DNA of 64,000 bases from Owenia fusiformis (Eukaryota > Annelida > Polychaeta > Sabellida > Oweniidae): the NCBI GenBank assembly GCA_903813345.2, contig CAIIXF020000007.1, positions 36,726,759 through 36,790,758 on the forward strand. The letters run 5' to 3'. Of this stretch, positions 1 to 11,928 are shown piece after piece. How positions within the stretch are numbered: position 1 is the first letter of the stretch; each line of letters starts with the position of its first letter. The position numbers were made by a program, and so were the translations under genes. Below the pieces are notes generated by a model that was not told the DNA's origin, ran no database searches, and was given only the letters and a program-made list of their open reading frames with translations.

Positions 1-25
1 ACTTATTGTATTTCAATTCGCTTAA

Positions 26-1177
26 CAAATTTTTCTTCTCTACACAACATTTATTTTGAAAACACAGAACGTTTTGGATCACAACAAAAATAATACGATG
101 AACAGGGATCAGGGGAATTATAAATTGGTGGGAATTTGGAATGAATTATTCGGGAATTAATATGACGTTATATTGGTATTTACTTTATTGTTTTGTAGCG
201 CTTCAGTTCAGTTTTGTTACAGTTGATAAAAAAATAGATGTGATCCGAAACGTTCTGTGTTTTCAAAATAAAGGTTGTACGTGGGTTGTCCCAGAAGTAA
301 TGCACTATATGCTCTAACTTTCTTTAATATACTTCAATTCAGCTGAAATTTTGTGTATATAACAATTGAAATTGTATCTATTATATCCTGAAGTTTCAGC
401 ATCAAACATTAATATTAAGTCTTAATATGGTTGCTATAGCAACATGGGGGTAAGGGTGGGCGGGGCAGGTACCAATTTTCCTAATTATGAAAAGATCCAG
501 TGTTATTTTATTAATATTTCTTTTTTTAAATGATCAAAATGTTTTGGAAATTGTTACATTTATTATAATGTAATTTAGCACTGTGATATCATAATAATAC
601 AGTTCAATAGTCACACATTCAAATACAGTCACAGTCAAGAAATTTAAAAGGGAAGAGATTTAAAGGGATGATTGGACCCTGAATGACAACTCCAAACATG
701 GGAGGAAAAAATTCCACAAGTCACAGTGGAAGAAATTGCCAAGTGTGTTTGACCTGACAGGCATCAAAAGTACATAATATGCAAAGGGCAATATTTTGAG
801 AAAATGTGAAATGGGCCACTATGCAATATACATCCATTAAATCTAAGATGTGCTCATAGTAATTTAGTATCTTAAAATGTATTTTTGAGCTACACAAAAT
901 GGTATTTGTTGATTAATTATTTCATATTTTCAATTTTTATTCCTTTTGACGAGACTGTATAACCTGCCCCGCCCTACCCAAACTCACCAACTTGATTTTA
1001 TTATAACATCAAGACAGTTTTATCAGTCAACATGAAAATTTGTAGAATAATCAAAATGTCTCTAAGGAACAATTACTGAAAATTTCATGGAAAAATATCA
1101 ATTATTGATAAAGTTAGAGTATATAGTGCATTACTTCTGGGACAACCCTCGTATAAAGAAAAAAATTTGTTCTAGTG
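26..1177. mobile_element. Foldback element interrupted by a mariner-type MITE
   Basis: An inverted repeat pairs 27-84 with 240-279 plus about 1152-1176. The arm near 46-84 (TTTGAAAACACAGAACGTTT) reappears reverse-complemented at 241-276. The outermost part (AACAAATTTTTCTT at about 26) reappears inverted only after 1152, beyond the MITE at 280-1151. The right arm is therefore split by that later insertion, and the original element was about 280 bp. No coding capacity. Superfamily unknown. Confidence 0.55.
280..1151. mobile_element. Mariner-type non-autonomous element (MITE), TA target duplication
   Basis: Terminal inverted repeats of about 40 bp: the left end reads CGTGGGTTGTCCCAGAAGTA and the right end is its near-perfect reverse complement ending ACAACCCTCG. 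TA flanks both sides (278-279 and 1152-1153), the Tc1/mariner target duplication. The 872-bp interior has no transposase ORF. It sits inside the arm of an older foldback element. Confidence 0.8.
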
Positions 1178-1268
1178 ATTTAATAATCCAACCTGACGAA
1201 CATGTTTAAGCGTATTTTATTGTTTGAACCCTGGAGAATAAAGGAACTGGATGCATCACACTGCTTAC

Positions 1269-1537
1269 TTCTATATTATCGGTAATATCCACAATGGCAA
1301 CATCGTGCCCATTGCTATTCCCCTGTTGAATTTCCCTTTTATTGTAGTACAACCAATTGGTTCCATCTACACTGTAAAGAATTTGGAATGTTTTCACCCA
1401 ATAGGAATGCCCCGGAGCATACCCCTGTAGCGCCATCTTTGTTAATTTATGTGGTTGTAGCACATCAACTTGTAGCCAGGGTGTACTCGAACCATGGCTA
1501 TACCATCCATCTAGATTCATAGAAAAAGTAACCATTA
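1269..1537 (-). CDS. Discoidin (F5/8 type C) domain exon, partial
   Basis: Read on the minus strand, this encodes the middle of an F5/8 type C domain: a GW pair, then PWLQVDV, a stretch matching the Q-G-Y...YWVKTFQILYS segment and DGTNW. These are hallmark positions of the extracellular discoidin fold, which binds carbohydrate or phospholipid. A good donor (GAA|GTAAGC) ends the exon at 1269. Its 5' edge is unclear because the hAT-like end CAGTGGCGAAGCCAGG abuts the coding sequence at 1538. An acceptor inside that repeat (about 1560) would keep the phase-1 frame of the upstream FAMeT exons. The N-terminal strands and C-terminal end of the domain are not visible, so this is either a broken domain or one whose neighbouring exons lie outside the window. 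Linkage to the FAMeT gene is inference. Confidence 0.55.
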
Positions 1538-1610
1538 CAGTGGCGAAGCCAGGAACTGTCAGGGGGGTTCTAATATTTTATGCCACATTTTTCCGGAGCC
1601 CGCTAAAGAT
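1538..1610. mobile_element. hAT-like MITE terminus (fragment)
   Basis: CAGTGGCGAAGCCAGG followed by a G-run resembles the CAG(G/T)..CG.AGCCAGG ends of the hAT-like elements at 38112 and 36447. The opposite end was not found, so the boundary is approximate. It directly abuts the discoidin exon. Confidence 0.35.
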
Positions 1611-2689
1611 GAATTTGGTGAAAAAATCCCAAGTTTGCTGATATTTTTTATGATAAGAAGTAAGACTATATGTAAGTATATTTCGTTATATATATTTACC
1701 ATATTATTTATTCATTATTATATGCAATTAATATATTTTATTGTAAAGATCATGCTGCTGTTACTTGATTAATGGCTGTTTAGACCTCAGTTACCTTACA
1801 ACGGGAGATTCTCTGCGCTACAATCTTGAGACAGAATGATTAAGTATATATCGATGTAATTATGGCATGCAGTTGCTTGCAACAACCAATCATAACTCAG
1901 GATTACAATTTGAATCTTGCTTACATAAACATCTTGTCAGCAATATTCCTACTTATATTTGCACAATAAAATAATTCATTTTATCTGGTGTACAAGGAAC
2001 ACAGCAATATCTGTTTATTCAGTAAGTTTTACTCACTAACCACAATGCTAAACATTGGGTTATAGAAGGAATGAACCTCGCGAGTACCGAACGGCCACAA
2101 GATCCCAATGAATCAAATCATAAAATTATGATTCGCAACAATCACCATAACAGCCCAAGCGAATCGTAACAAAAGTATTATAGCTAGAGCATGGGACTGG
2201 ACAGTACAGGTAATGGGATAGGTGTCATGCCTAAGGTCGGAAACATGATTGCCACAAACATATTGGTATTCTGTCAAATGCAAAAAATGGAACTCGCTTT
2301 TCAAAGTTGATAGCGGAGAGATAAAAGTTACTGCAAATAGCAGCCAGGCAACTGTGAATTTCAAACTGACAAGTATTAGCTTGGATTCGCGAATGCAAAT
2401 ATCGGCTAGCGGCTACGGGATTAACCTTTTTTGTGATCAACTCGTTTAAATTTGAATGGAATAGTGGCAAGTACGATACATATGTTTAAATGAGTTGCCA
2501 ATAAAAGAGTAAGTTAATCCGGTAGCCGACAGGCGTTAGTTGCATTCATGAATACAAGGTTAGCCAACCTAGCCATATAATTAGTTTAACTGGGATCCTA
2601 AAATGCTCATGATATGTTGAGTTTCGATAATAACAAGTGTATTGGTCTGACTTATATAAAAGTGTTATTTAGATGCAAGACAAATGCAC
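1611..2689. other. AT-rich intergenic or intronic sequence, no gene recognised
   Basis: Low-complexity AT-rich sequence. Short ORFs at 2113-2470 on both strands show no recognisable domain. It lies between the discoidin exon and the FAMeT exons, so it would be intron if they belong to one gene. Confidence 0.4.
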
Positions 2690-2739
2690 TTAATAGTTAA
2701 GAATTATTTTAAACTTACTATTCTGGTTAAATCTTGGAA

Positions 2740-3125
2740 GACCACTCGAGGACGATGAATAAGCGACCTGTCCATTGCTTAATATACTCCTGGTCAATGG
2801 CAAACTGCAGTCTGAAACAAAATAGAATTGAGTAATTAAACGGATGCAGCATATGCTTAATATACTCATAGTCAATGATAAACGACAGTCTGAAACAAAA
2901 TAGAATTGAGTAATTAAACGAATGCATCATATGCTTAATATACTCATAGTCAAAGATAAACTGAAACGAAATATAAGGGCAGTATACGAATAATGAATAA
3001 TGTGCTAATTTACTCATGCTCAATGGTAAACTGCAGTCTAAAATAAAATAAAACGCCAGTTTACGAATGTATCATATGCTTAATATATTCCCATTTAAAC
3101 GTAAACTGCAGTTTGAATCAAAAAA
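2740..3125. repeat. Tandem repeat, about 80-bp unit, 4-5 degenerate copies
   Basis: The block containing GCTTAATATACTC, a CAATG/CAAAG-ATAAAC stretch, CAGTCTGAAACAAAATAGA and an AATTAAACGAATGCA stretch recurs about every 80 bp. The two central copies are nearly identical and the outer copies diverged. Short ORFs here are by-products of the repeat. Confidence 0.65.
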
Positions 3126-3518
3126 GACAATATATTAATGCGTCTTGTATTATTTGGTTTGATCAATGGAGAATAAAATATGTTTGTGTGTAGATGTGTT
3201 TTTGAATTGAAAAAAAGATTTAGTATAGAAAATTATGATAAAACAATTCGTAATCAGGGCACGCATATTAAAAAGAAACACACTTCATGACTTACAGTTT
3301 AAAAAGAAAATGTTTTCCCCTTAAACACCTTGAAACCTTAGCCTATTTCCAAAAATTAGACATATAATGTATGAGCATCAATTAAGTTTAATTGTTTACA
3401 CGAACGAGATTAAATGTTTTGTTAAAATAAATTTGTCAATGGTGAGTTGCTCCTTGGACAAAATCACTGCTTTAAAATACAGATCATTGCAAAATGACTG
3501 CTATAAAACAAAACTTAC

Positions 3519-5192
3519 TGTCATCGGGTGTGAATTTCCAAATTCCATTGACACCATTTGTAGTACCAACAGCAAACGAAGTGATGTATTCAGGACTGCT
3601 ATCTTGCCATTCTACCAGCGGATCGATCCCTAATTCACGACCTTTCCCAAGAGCAATGTTTCCTATGAAAAGAAACACAATTAAATACCAGTACATTTCA
3701 GCTTCAAGTACAATGCTTGATTATTGTAAAAATGATAACAAAATATAATGTGGGCTAACTGAATTTAACATCAAAAATAAATTGTTTCATCTCACCATCT
3801 GTCCATCCGATCCACAGAGACACCGATTCATTGCATTTCAGAAGACCTTCTGTCGGTGATCCAGCTCTATCGCATCCTCCTCTACAATCTCGAATCACAG
3901 ACTTTTTGTTTGACCATCCTGATATCAAGATCTCGTACATTCGAGAGTTGGTATCTCCGAAAATGGCTGACAATACGACATGCGCTGATTCACATGCCTG
4001 GACTTGGAATACAAGTCCAAGCTTTCCTGTGAGATCAATCTGATCAATTGGAATATAGTTTGCATCCTCCGTAATAATAGTGATCGTCTCCGAGGTTCCT
4101 TCAAGTTAAAATTATACATTACACATTATAGCATATGCATTCCCCATTGGAGTCCAAAATATTACGTTTTACCATATTGACTTGGGCAACCTTCATATAC
4201 TTCCTTGCCTTAGATTTTTCATTTGATTTGGACATTACACTGGTGCCTGATGGACCAACTGTCTATCATCTCTAAGAAGGGGAACCCCAGAGTTCATAGA
4301 TGAAACTATAGATGCTCTTTTTTAGATAGAGATGAGTTTATCTATGAATCCTGGGATATTTCCCCTCTTATAAATCATTATCAGATTATCATTATATTTA
4401 TTCACAATTACTTCAACCGCATACAGAGTGACCCAAAATGGCAACCCTGTTGGATATAGTAGATATTAGGAAATTACAAAATCGTAAAAAATAAAGTCCC
4501 AAATTTTGTATTCGTAAATGTCTCAGTCAAATACAAGATAAACATAAATTATTTCATTGTGGCCTCGCTATTCCAAAACGGGATGTGAACAGGTTAAATC
4601 ATTGATGTTATGCATCAAGGAAATACTGATCCATAATTAAATAAAATAGGATATATTGACCCTTATTCATGTACTTTCATTGCAAAATAATTTGGCGCGT
4701 AGGAAGTCGGCCTAGACGAAAATATTTATACAATTGCACATATTGTCATGTAATATTATATATCCATGTTATGTTATATTATTATTATATTTTATTAAAT
4801 TTAATAACAGGCAAAACAGTTGTTTTGTTTGTTTTTTGCAACAAAGCGTTGGTAAACACGTGCGTGTGATAAACATAAATACAATATATAGGGTGAGTGT
4901 AAAACACCCTTTATCTATTTTGCAAACATTACTTATAATGCATGGATTTCAATTTCATTTTTGCAGGAAATGGAATGATCTAGTATACATTTGATCACAA
5001 AATGGCATGATAATATCTAGTCATCGTTCAGTTCATGATATAGATTGAATTAATGTATATACTTCCTTTACAATGCTAACTTACCTGGTTGTGCATTAAT
5101 CAGGTGTTGACTATGCACAAATAACATAAGTAGAAGCCATCGAAATTCGGCTGCCATTGTTCAATTACATGTTCATCCGGTGGATCATTCCA
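3519..5192 (-). CDS. Secreted protein with FAMeT-like (Methyltransf_FA/DUF3421-type) domain
   Basis: Three coding exons on the minus strand: 5157-5085 (5' UTR from the acceptor at 5192), 4098-3796 and 3662-3519. All junctions are phase 1 with good sites (CAG|GTAAGT, GAAG|GA, ATG|GTGAGA, ATAG|GA, ACA|GTAAGT). Exon 1 gives a signal peptide beginning MAAEFRWLLLMLFVHSQ and ending near NAQP. Exons 2-3 carry the domain: VQACESAHVVLS, then GDTNSRMYEILISGWSNKKS, a RGGCDRAG turn, then WIGWTDG, and GNIALGKGRELG leading to VGTTNGVNGIWKF. The name comes from a crustacean protein; in molluscs and cnidarians the domain is usually extracellular, and I infer recognition or adhesion rather than methyl transfer. 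It continues past 3519 in phase 1, possibly into the discoidin exon at 1537-1269. The gene is probably incomplete at its 3' end. Confidence 0.8.
4259..4375. repeat. Short imperfect inverted repeat (MITE-like)
   Basis: The arm AAGAAGGGGAACCCCAGAGT with TTCATAGATG is mirrored by ATCTATGAATCCTGGGATA with TTTCCCCTCTT. It lies in the first coding intron of the FAMeT gene. No clear target duplication. Confidence 0.4.
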
Positions 5193-6065
5193 CTGTAAAA
5201 AAGACAGTACTGACATTTATGATGTTTTTTTTCGAATGACAACAAAACGTGCAAATTATCTGCGCATCGCTATATAAATTCAGAACCATGGTGTTATTTT
5301 GGAAAGAAATTGCCGCATGACACTTTATTAGGAAACAAAAATATTCGCTGAATATATTTTTCAACTTAAATTATTTATGTATCTTAGTAAAATGTGATGC
5401 TGCGGTTCCTGCATAAGTTAATCGTTCCAACCTAGTGACTATTATCTATAAAATAAAGTTGAAACTCCAATTATTTATGTACTGAAGTGTAACAAAGTTA
5501 TACCAAAAATGCAATTAATGGCCATGGATATAAATCATTAAAACCATGACAATTATGTATTCATATAAAGCAAGAAAATTGTTCTCAAAAGTGTGATATC
5601 ACAAAATGTATATGTCCTAAACTGAGCACTCGTCAAACAATTCTTCATATGATTTAACATGGAACCATCTATTGCCAGGAACAATACTATACAATAAATA
5701 GCAAAGTGACATTCTCTAAAACATTGTAGGCGTGAACTCCTGCATTTGTGTATGCTAATGTTATAAATAATAAGCAAGCGTGACTCACTTTAAGAATATT
5801 TGAGTAAATCAAGGAATTACAATGGGAAATATAGTTAGGTTGTCGTAACCTGTTGATACACATGCTATCTTTCAACTTAGAAAACACCTTTTCTTATCAA
5901 AACGAAAACAAATGAAAATATCTAAATGTACTTATTGCAATGTAATTCCAGTCTTGTCACGGAAATGTAGTAACCTGTTGTTTCACAAGCGGTCATTCAC
6001 TTTGGAAATCACTTCACGTTACTTTTCAACGAAAACAAATAATTGAACTATTTAAATGTACTTAC

Positions 6066-6440
6066 TGCAACGCAATTCCAGTCTTGTTTTGATGTGCTTT
6101 GATGGTGAACTGTTATTTGGAAGTCACATCTATAAAATAATATAAACAGATTGAAACATACAAAATGTTCTTAAAATGGTGATTGACCTTAGAAGTAGAC
6201 GTGCTCAAATAATCATACGACCTTGAACTTGCTCGTATATGACAGTACCTATACAATTATTAAAGCAATTATATAATTACACTTTCCATCAAACAAGTAT
6301 TTAGAGTCAATCTCCATCCGTTTAGAACACGAATAAAGGAAATGATAAAAAAGAGTAAAGATTGAAATTATTGATAATTTGGGTCCGTAATATGATATTT
6401 ACGTTTGCAGTTATCTTTTTATTGCAAGTAACATGATATA
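6066..6440 (-). promoter_or_regulatory. Candidate alternative first exon and promoter region, copy 1
   Basis: On the minus strand the segment ends AATTGCGTTGCA|GTAAGTAC, a strong donor at 6066 with no long ORF upstream, as expected for a noncoding first exon. The coding exon of the FAMeT gene begins with a 5' UTR acceptor (TTTTTTACAG at 5193), so spliced upstream exons are expected. The whole block of about 400 bp is repeated at 7817-8430. A third, shorter copy near 5936 has lost its donor (GT changed to AT). Transcription is inferred. Confidence 0.4.
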
Positions 6441-7800
6441 GGTTATTTACTGGGAGGGTTTAAATATGTGTTTTATTCCGAGGGACAATGATATTTTCCA
6501 AGGGTCAAGAGGCCCAGAGAATTTTTTTATGAGGAATTAACCCATATTTAATCCAGACCAACGAAAAAAAAGACTATTTATTTAGTCTACAAAATATGAC
6601 TTACTTTATGATATTTTGAAAGACAAAATATCCATTGTATAACACAAACACACCAACATCAAAAAAAAAATTCTAAAATTGAGAGCAATTAGTACCGATA
6701 GAGGCAGACATTTTAGACATTCTTTTCAAGAATTTCTTCATTTTTATATTGTACAATCTGTTTTTATTGTGAATTGTGACATCACAATCAAAACCTGTCA
6801 TTATTTTTAAAACAATGAAGATAAGTCACATTATATTACATCTTAGAAATATATAATTGCAATGGGAAACACATTCTTATTGAAATTTTCAATATTAATT
6901 ATGGCTGACTATTGTTATTCATGTTAGTCATATATTCGATATTATTACAGTGCATGAAAAAATTGCCGTTCTGGGTCACATTTCTCCTGATTAAGCACCT
7001 TTTTCATCACCGGGTCTTTCGATCACTGTCTCTCAGCATGCAACCACGTGGCATTTATATTGTTCCATGCTTTGCAACTGTCAGGTTTAACTGACAATTT
7101 CATGATAGCAGTTGACACGGCTATTTTAGCATCTCTGATGGATCAAATGCCGGGAATATGTGAAGGTGGAGATTTCTTATGTTTTTCTTCATTTTCGACA
7201 TAGTTATTGAACAGTTCGCTTGGGTTGAACTCATTTCCGTTGGCAGGAAGCTTGACCTCCTCCAGCTGGGCTTGATTTAGGAAATGATTCACAGCTGATT
7301 GACAGAATTAGACAAAAAAGAATGAACCAAATTAGATCCTTTAGAGATGACTCACATGGTTGACAATAATCAACCATAATTGGTATGGCAACAAATACAT
7401 ATTGAAAGACTTAGGCGACAGAAACTTTAATAGCTAGACAATATTTGAAATGGCATTAAAAGTTCAATTCACAAGAAAACTTGTATTTTACTGACAGTAA
7501 AGTGTTTATCATATTAAATATTGTCTCTAGAATAAATCCTGAAAATGTCATTGGTTGTTCCGTTGCAAATATATAAAGTAATAACACGACTGCATCATTG
7601 GACCTGTCCAGGGTACTATTAAAACTCAATGCCCCATCATCTTTTTGTATATCACACATGGTTTATCTGTGTGTTTCTTAATACCTCTAAGAATGATAAA
7701 AAGTGTCCCATTTTGTATTACCCACCCTCTGTACTAGTTTATTATTATAATATATATATATAGTATTATTATATCATTTACTATTATAACTTAGTAACAT
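6441..7800. other. AT-rich spacer, no gene recognised
   Basis: I see no conserved domain, splice-supported ORF or clear repeat between the two copies of the duplicated upstream block. ORFs at 6912 and 7456 lack recognisable features. Confidence 0.4.
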
Positions 7801-7816
7801 ATTTAAATGTACTTAC

Positions 7817-8430
7817 TGCAACGCAATTTCAGTCTTTCAGTTTGTAGTGTTTTGTTTAATGTAAGTTTTCGATGGTGACTCGTTACTTAGAAATCTCGGA
7901 TATAAAATATGTATGTAAACAAATTGTTCAAATATTTATGACCATTACATTTTTAAAATCACGTTTTTAAAAGAGTTTTCAAATCTAAATGAAAACAACT
8001 TAACTTATTCAAAATGTAGTTTTAATGCAACGTCTTGTCTAGATGTGTTCTGTTTACAATGAATTGGCGATGACGAATTGTTTTTAGGAGGTCACAATAA
8101 AAAAATATGTAAACAGAGTGAAGCATAAAAATTGTTCTCTAAGAGTTCGAAAACACAACATACGTGTAATTGGCCGTCATAGAAAACGTGTTCAAAGAAT
8201 CATACAACCTTCAACTTGCACGTATATCGCATCCCCTATAAAATTACTAAACCAATTATACAATTTTACTTTCCATCAAACAAGCATTTCGACTTAATAT
8301 TCCTTCATTACGAACACGATAATAGGAAATGATAAAAAAGAACAAATATTTGAAATTATTTCTAATTTGGATCAAAAATATAATAAGGTACTTTTGCATT
8401 TATTTATTTTTTATTGCAAGTAACATGATG
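7817..8430 (-). promoter_or_regulatory. Candidate alternative first exon and promoter region, copy 2
   Basis: This block parallels 6066-6440 along its length. Shared words include ACTTTCCATCAAACAAG, GGAAATGATAAAAAAGA and TTGCAAGTAACATGAT. It keeps the same donor TTGCA|GTAAGTAC at 7817 on the minus strand. I read it as a duplicated promoter plus noncoding first exon of the FAMeT gene, about 2.6 kb upstream of the start codon. It could instead be an unrelated intergenic duplication. Confidence 0.4.
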
Positions 8431-8917
8431 AAAAGAGAGTTATTCTGAACGATTATTTCCGTTTCTATTTTTTGCATATCAGTAGATATAAAACTAGCGA
8501 GTGGCATAAAAAATGGTTACAATATATTTTCATTAACGATATTTTCACATGAATTCAAGTTGCAACATTGTTGTCCAGAAACACATTTTCCCTTGATTTG
8601 ATGCATTATATCATGATATGGTTAAGTCTTATTGATAAATAAATACCATTAATTGAAGAATTTCTTTCAATGCATGACTCATTACATTTTTAAAAGAATA
8701 ACCCTCTTTGCATGTCGTTTGTTCGGCAAAACGTTACTATTTCCAGTCAGGACAATTGTAACACAACTACACTCTAGTAGCATATACTAAATGTTCCAAT
8801 ATGTTGTTCATTTGGACATTTATGCCTAAGTCACATTGTATTCAGTTTTGACACGGTGCGCATTGCAAATCTTTCGTTCTAAACACGAAACTGAAGCTGA
8901 TCGGGTATCTAACCCTA

Positions 8918-9678
8918 CTATCACACCAAACTACTTCTCACTACGTTCTCAAAAACGGGCTTCAACTGTGTACAAACGGACTGGACGTACTTAGAAACGT
9001 TTTGGTGTCTATTTACAAACTTCATCGAACGTACTTGAACGGGTAGGTCCTCTTGAACTTAGATCATGCTCAAAATGCTCTCGTGGTTGTCACGTTCTAC
9101 AATTAGAACGAATGACAACGTTCTAACGACGAGCTGGACGGTCTACTAGGGACGTTTTGACAACGAGTTGAACTGTCTGAGGACGAATTGAGAACGATGT
9201 AGAACTACTTGCAAACAGGTTTAAAATGATTAAGAACGTATTAAAGACTGCTTATGAACGAATTAGAAAAAATAGAGCTATCACACTAAACAAGTTGCCA
9301 TTGCGTTATTCAAAACTGGTTTTAAACTGTATGCGAACGGAATGAACGTAGATGCAACTTCCTAAGGACTATTTACGAACTTCACGAACGTTCTCAGACG
9401 GAAAGGTGATTTTAGAATTTTGAAATGATTTAAAATTCGATGGCGACCATACCGTTCTGTAATAAGGTCATGGTGACCTTCTAGACTAAGGGACGCGTTA
9501 TACGACGTTCCACAACAACTCGGTGCGACCTGGACGAACTGCGAATGAGACGGACGTATTGAAGACTGTTTATGAACGAAGTAGCTAATTATTTTAGACA
9601 TATTCCCCGACCACAGCCAGATTGAGCCCGTTTTCGTAGGGCTGGCAAGAACGGGTAAGAACTAGTTTGTTGTGATAG
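8918..9678. mobile_element. MITE, CTATCACACCAAACTA family, copy 1
   Basis: Terminal inverted repeats: CTATCACACCAAACTACTTC on the left, ACTAGTTTGTTGTGATAG on the right. The interior is dense in ACGTTCT/AGAACG words. It contains a further internal TIR-like motif near 9277 (CTATCACACTAAACAAG), so the element may be a composite of two arms. A second copy lies in opposite orientation at 33348-34116. No transposase is encoded. Confidence 0.75.
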
Positions 9679-9679
9679 G

Positions 9680-11050
9680 GGGGTAAAGTAGACTAATTAG
9701 CGCCTGTTTTGTATGCGTGCTATACACATTACTATATTGATTCATGGACTTTGCGTCCACGGTTACGTTGTGAAAAACATCGCAAACTTAATGTCTCAAA
9801 TATTTGTTGATTCCCGTTTTAGCCAGTTTTTTCACGAATATTTTCATGCGATAAATATCGAAAGAACACTAAAAAACAACACGTAGTATATAAAACACAG
9901 ACAATTCGAGGTCCCTGGCTAAATCCAGATGTATCAACTTGTATATTTTATTTGATAGTGGTTTGAGCAAAGCGATTTAAGAAAATGAATGTTTTCTATG
10001 TATATATTTGCAGTGAAGTGAAGAGTAGCATGGTCCATGATTGACCATTTTCTATATAAATGGAAATTAGATGGCAGGACGGGTATTGGTAGGGCCAGAA
10101 TACATAAAACGTGACAAGAAAAACTCTAAACTTTGAATACAGGTAAACAACTGTGCAAATCAAAGTTAGTTGTTTTGAATTAGAAAATTACACTAAGAAT
10201 TCAAATATGCCATCAAATAAAAGAAAAGATTGGTCATTAATGGTTAAATGGTCGATATTTCTAAAGTCTCATTAAAAAAGATTTCAAATTAAAGCTACAT
10301 GGAAAAGACTCAATCAGGAAGTGTAGCGCAATGGTTATATTAGCCTATCTTTCTCGAATATTGTACAATAGTATATGTCCGCTGTACTCACAAACAACAT
10401 CTGGTTCAAAAGTAAGGGTTTGTCATGTCATGTAACGTACGTACGTATGTGACGTAACACAAAGACTAGAAGAATAACCTATCATCAATACAGCTTTTTA
10501 AAGCATATCAAACTTACCTTAATGTCTTTAAGTCTTTGCCTATGAAATCACCGAATTGAGGATTTGATATGGTTCCACTCTTCTCATTTGCCTAGGATAT
10601 GTTCGTATAGTGAGGCGCTGGTCATAGATGAATTTTTGATCAAAATGGTGTCATATACAGCCTTTTAACGCTCTGTTTATCCCTACAAAAAGAAACGAAA
10701 GTACGCGATAATTTATTAATATTTTACTCAGAAATATTCTAACAAAGATGTTTATCATTCAGGAAGATTCTCAGAAAGATGTTCATCCTACATTCTTGGA
10801 AAATTCACTTGTCGATTGAACTAATTTGAAATAGGAAGAGGCTCCTACTGTATTTAATACGCCGGTTTAAACACCTTTTAACCGGATCGGACCCGATTTA
10901 AAACTTTGTTTACAAAACATTGCTTGAAACTCTCATTTCAAAATAGCATATCAAAATATGTTTTGTGAGTCATTTAGACCCCCCACAAAAAAAGGACCAT
11001 TGTGCAATTTTATATTCAAAATAGAAAAATAACCTAATAAAGACAACTTA
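9680..11050. other. AT-rich intergenic sequence, no gene recognised
   Basis: No ORF with a recognisable domain and no strong repeat. A weak tRNA-like stretch near 10321 was considered and rejected. Confidence 0.4.
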
Positions 11051-11055
11051 CCTTA

Positions 11056-11928
11056 CACTCCCCTCCATAAGTTTGGCAACCTTTTTTCCCCATTGAACTA
11101 CGTGTTAAAGCCTCTTTACATTCGAATTTTTATTTACTTAACCTGCGGAGAAAAGACTTATACTATTGATGGAAACGTAACTTGACTTTATTTCCAATAC
11201 CTCCAAATTTTCTCAATTTTTTTCCTCAATTACAATAGGTCGAAAATTGATGATAAAGTTGATGAATTTTTGAAAATCGTCATTCCTATGTAATCCAATG
11301 GGAAATGAAGGGTTCGGGGCAAATCAGAAATCAGGATATCTTTTCAGTAAAAGATTCAGCAAAAAATATTTTTATATAGAAAATTGAATTGTCTAACTTT
11401 TTTGAACACTAGGTGCTTAGTTTATTTGATGAATATTAAAGTTACAGCGCTTCAAAGTCATTTTTGAAAATAATTTTTCGCCTCCTGTGTTATTTCAATG
11501 GGAGAGTTTTTTTGAAAAACAATTTTGACTTTAAAGCCCTATAACTTTGTTGAACCTGAAGAAACATATCAATTTCTTCTTAAATAAAGTTAGCAAATTC
11601 ATGTGCCTGCCTAAATCGTATTTTATGCAAGGACTCGGATGGATGGATATTCTGTCATATGATTTGCGGCAAACCTACCATTTCCCATTGGTTAACATGG
11701 GAATTTCGATTTTCAAAAATTCATCAAATTTATCATCAATTTTCGACCTTTTGTAATTGAGGAAAAAATTGAGAAAATTTTGAGGTATTGGAATTAAAGT
11801 CAAATTACGTTTCCATCAATAGTATAAGTATTTCCTTCGCAGGTTAAGTAAATAAAAATTCGAATGTAAAGAGGCTTTAACACGTAGTTCAATGGGGAAA
11901 AAGGTTGCCAAACTTATGGAGGGGAGTG
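11056..11928. mobile_element. Tc1/mariner-like foldback MITE with ~245-bp inverted repeats
   Basis: Ends read CACTCCCCTCCATAAGTTTG and its reverse complement, flanked by TA at 11054-11055 and 11929-11930. Inverted repeats extend about 245 bp inward at high similarity (for example CATTCGAATTTTTATTTACT against its mirror near 11850). The 69-aa ORF at 11547 falls in the arm and is not a gene. It shares its TIR with the element at 12705-13255. Confidence 0.85.

Noticed and set aside
2113-2364. Minus-strand ORF starting with a signal-peptide-like segment (MKFTVAWLLFAVTFISPLST)
   Set aside because: The rest shows no domain, splice-site support is unclear, and the ORF ends in hydrophobic low-complexity sequence.
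10321-10415. tRNA-like A box (TAGCGCAATGGTT) and weak B box (CTGGTTCAAAAG)
   Set aside because: The B box deviates at key positions and no cloverleaf stems could be formed by eye. Not enough for a tRNA or SINE call.
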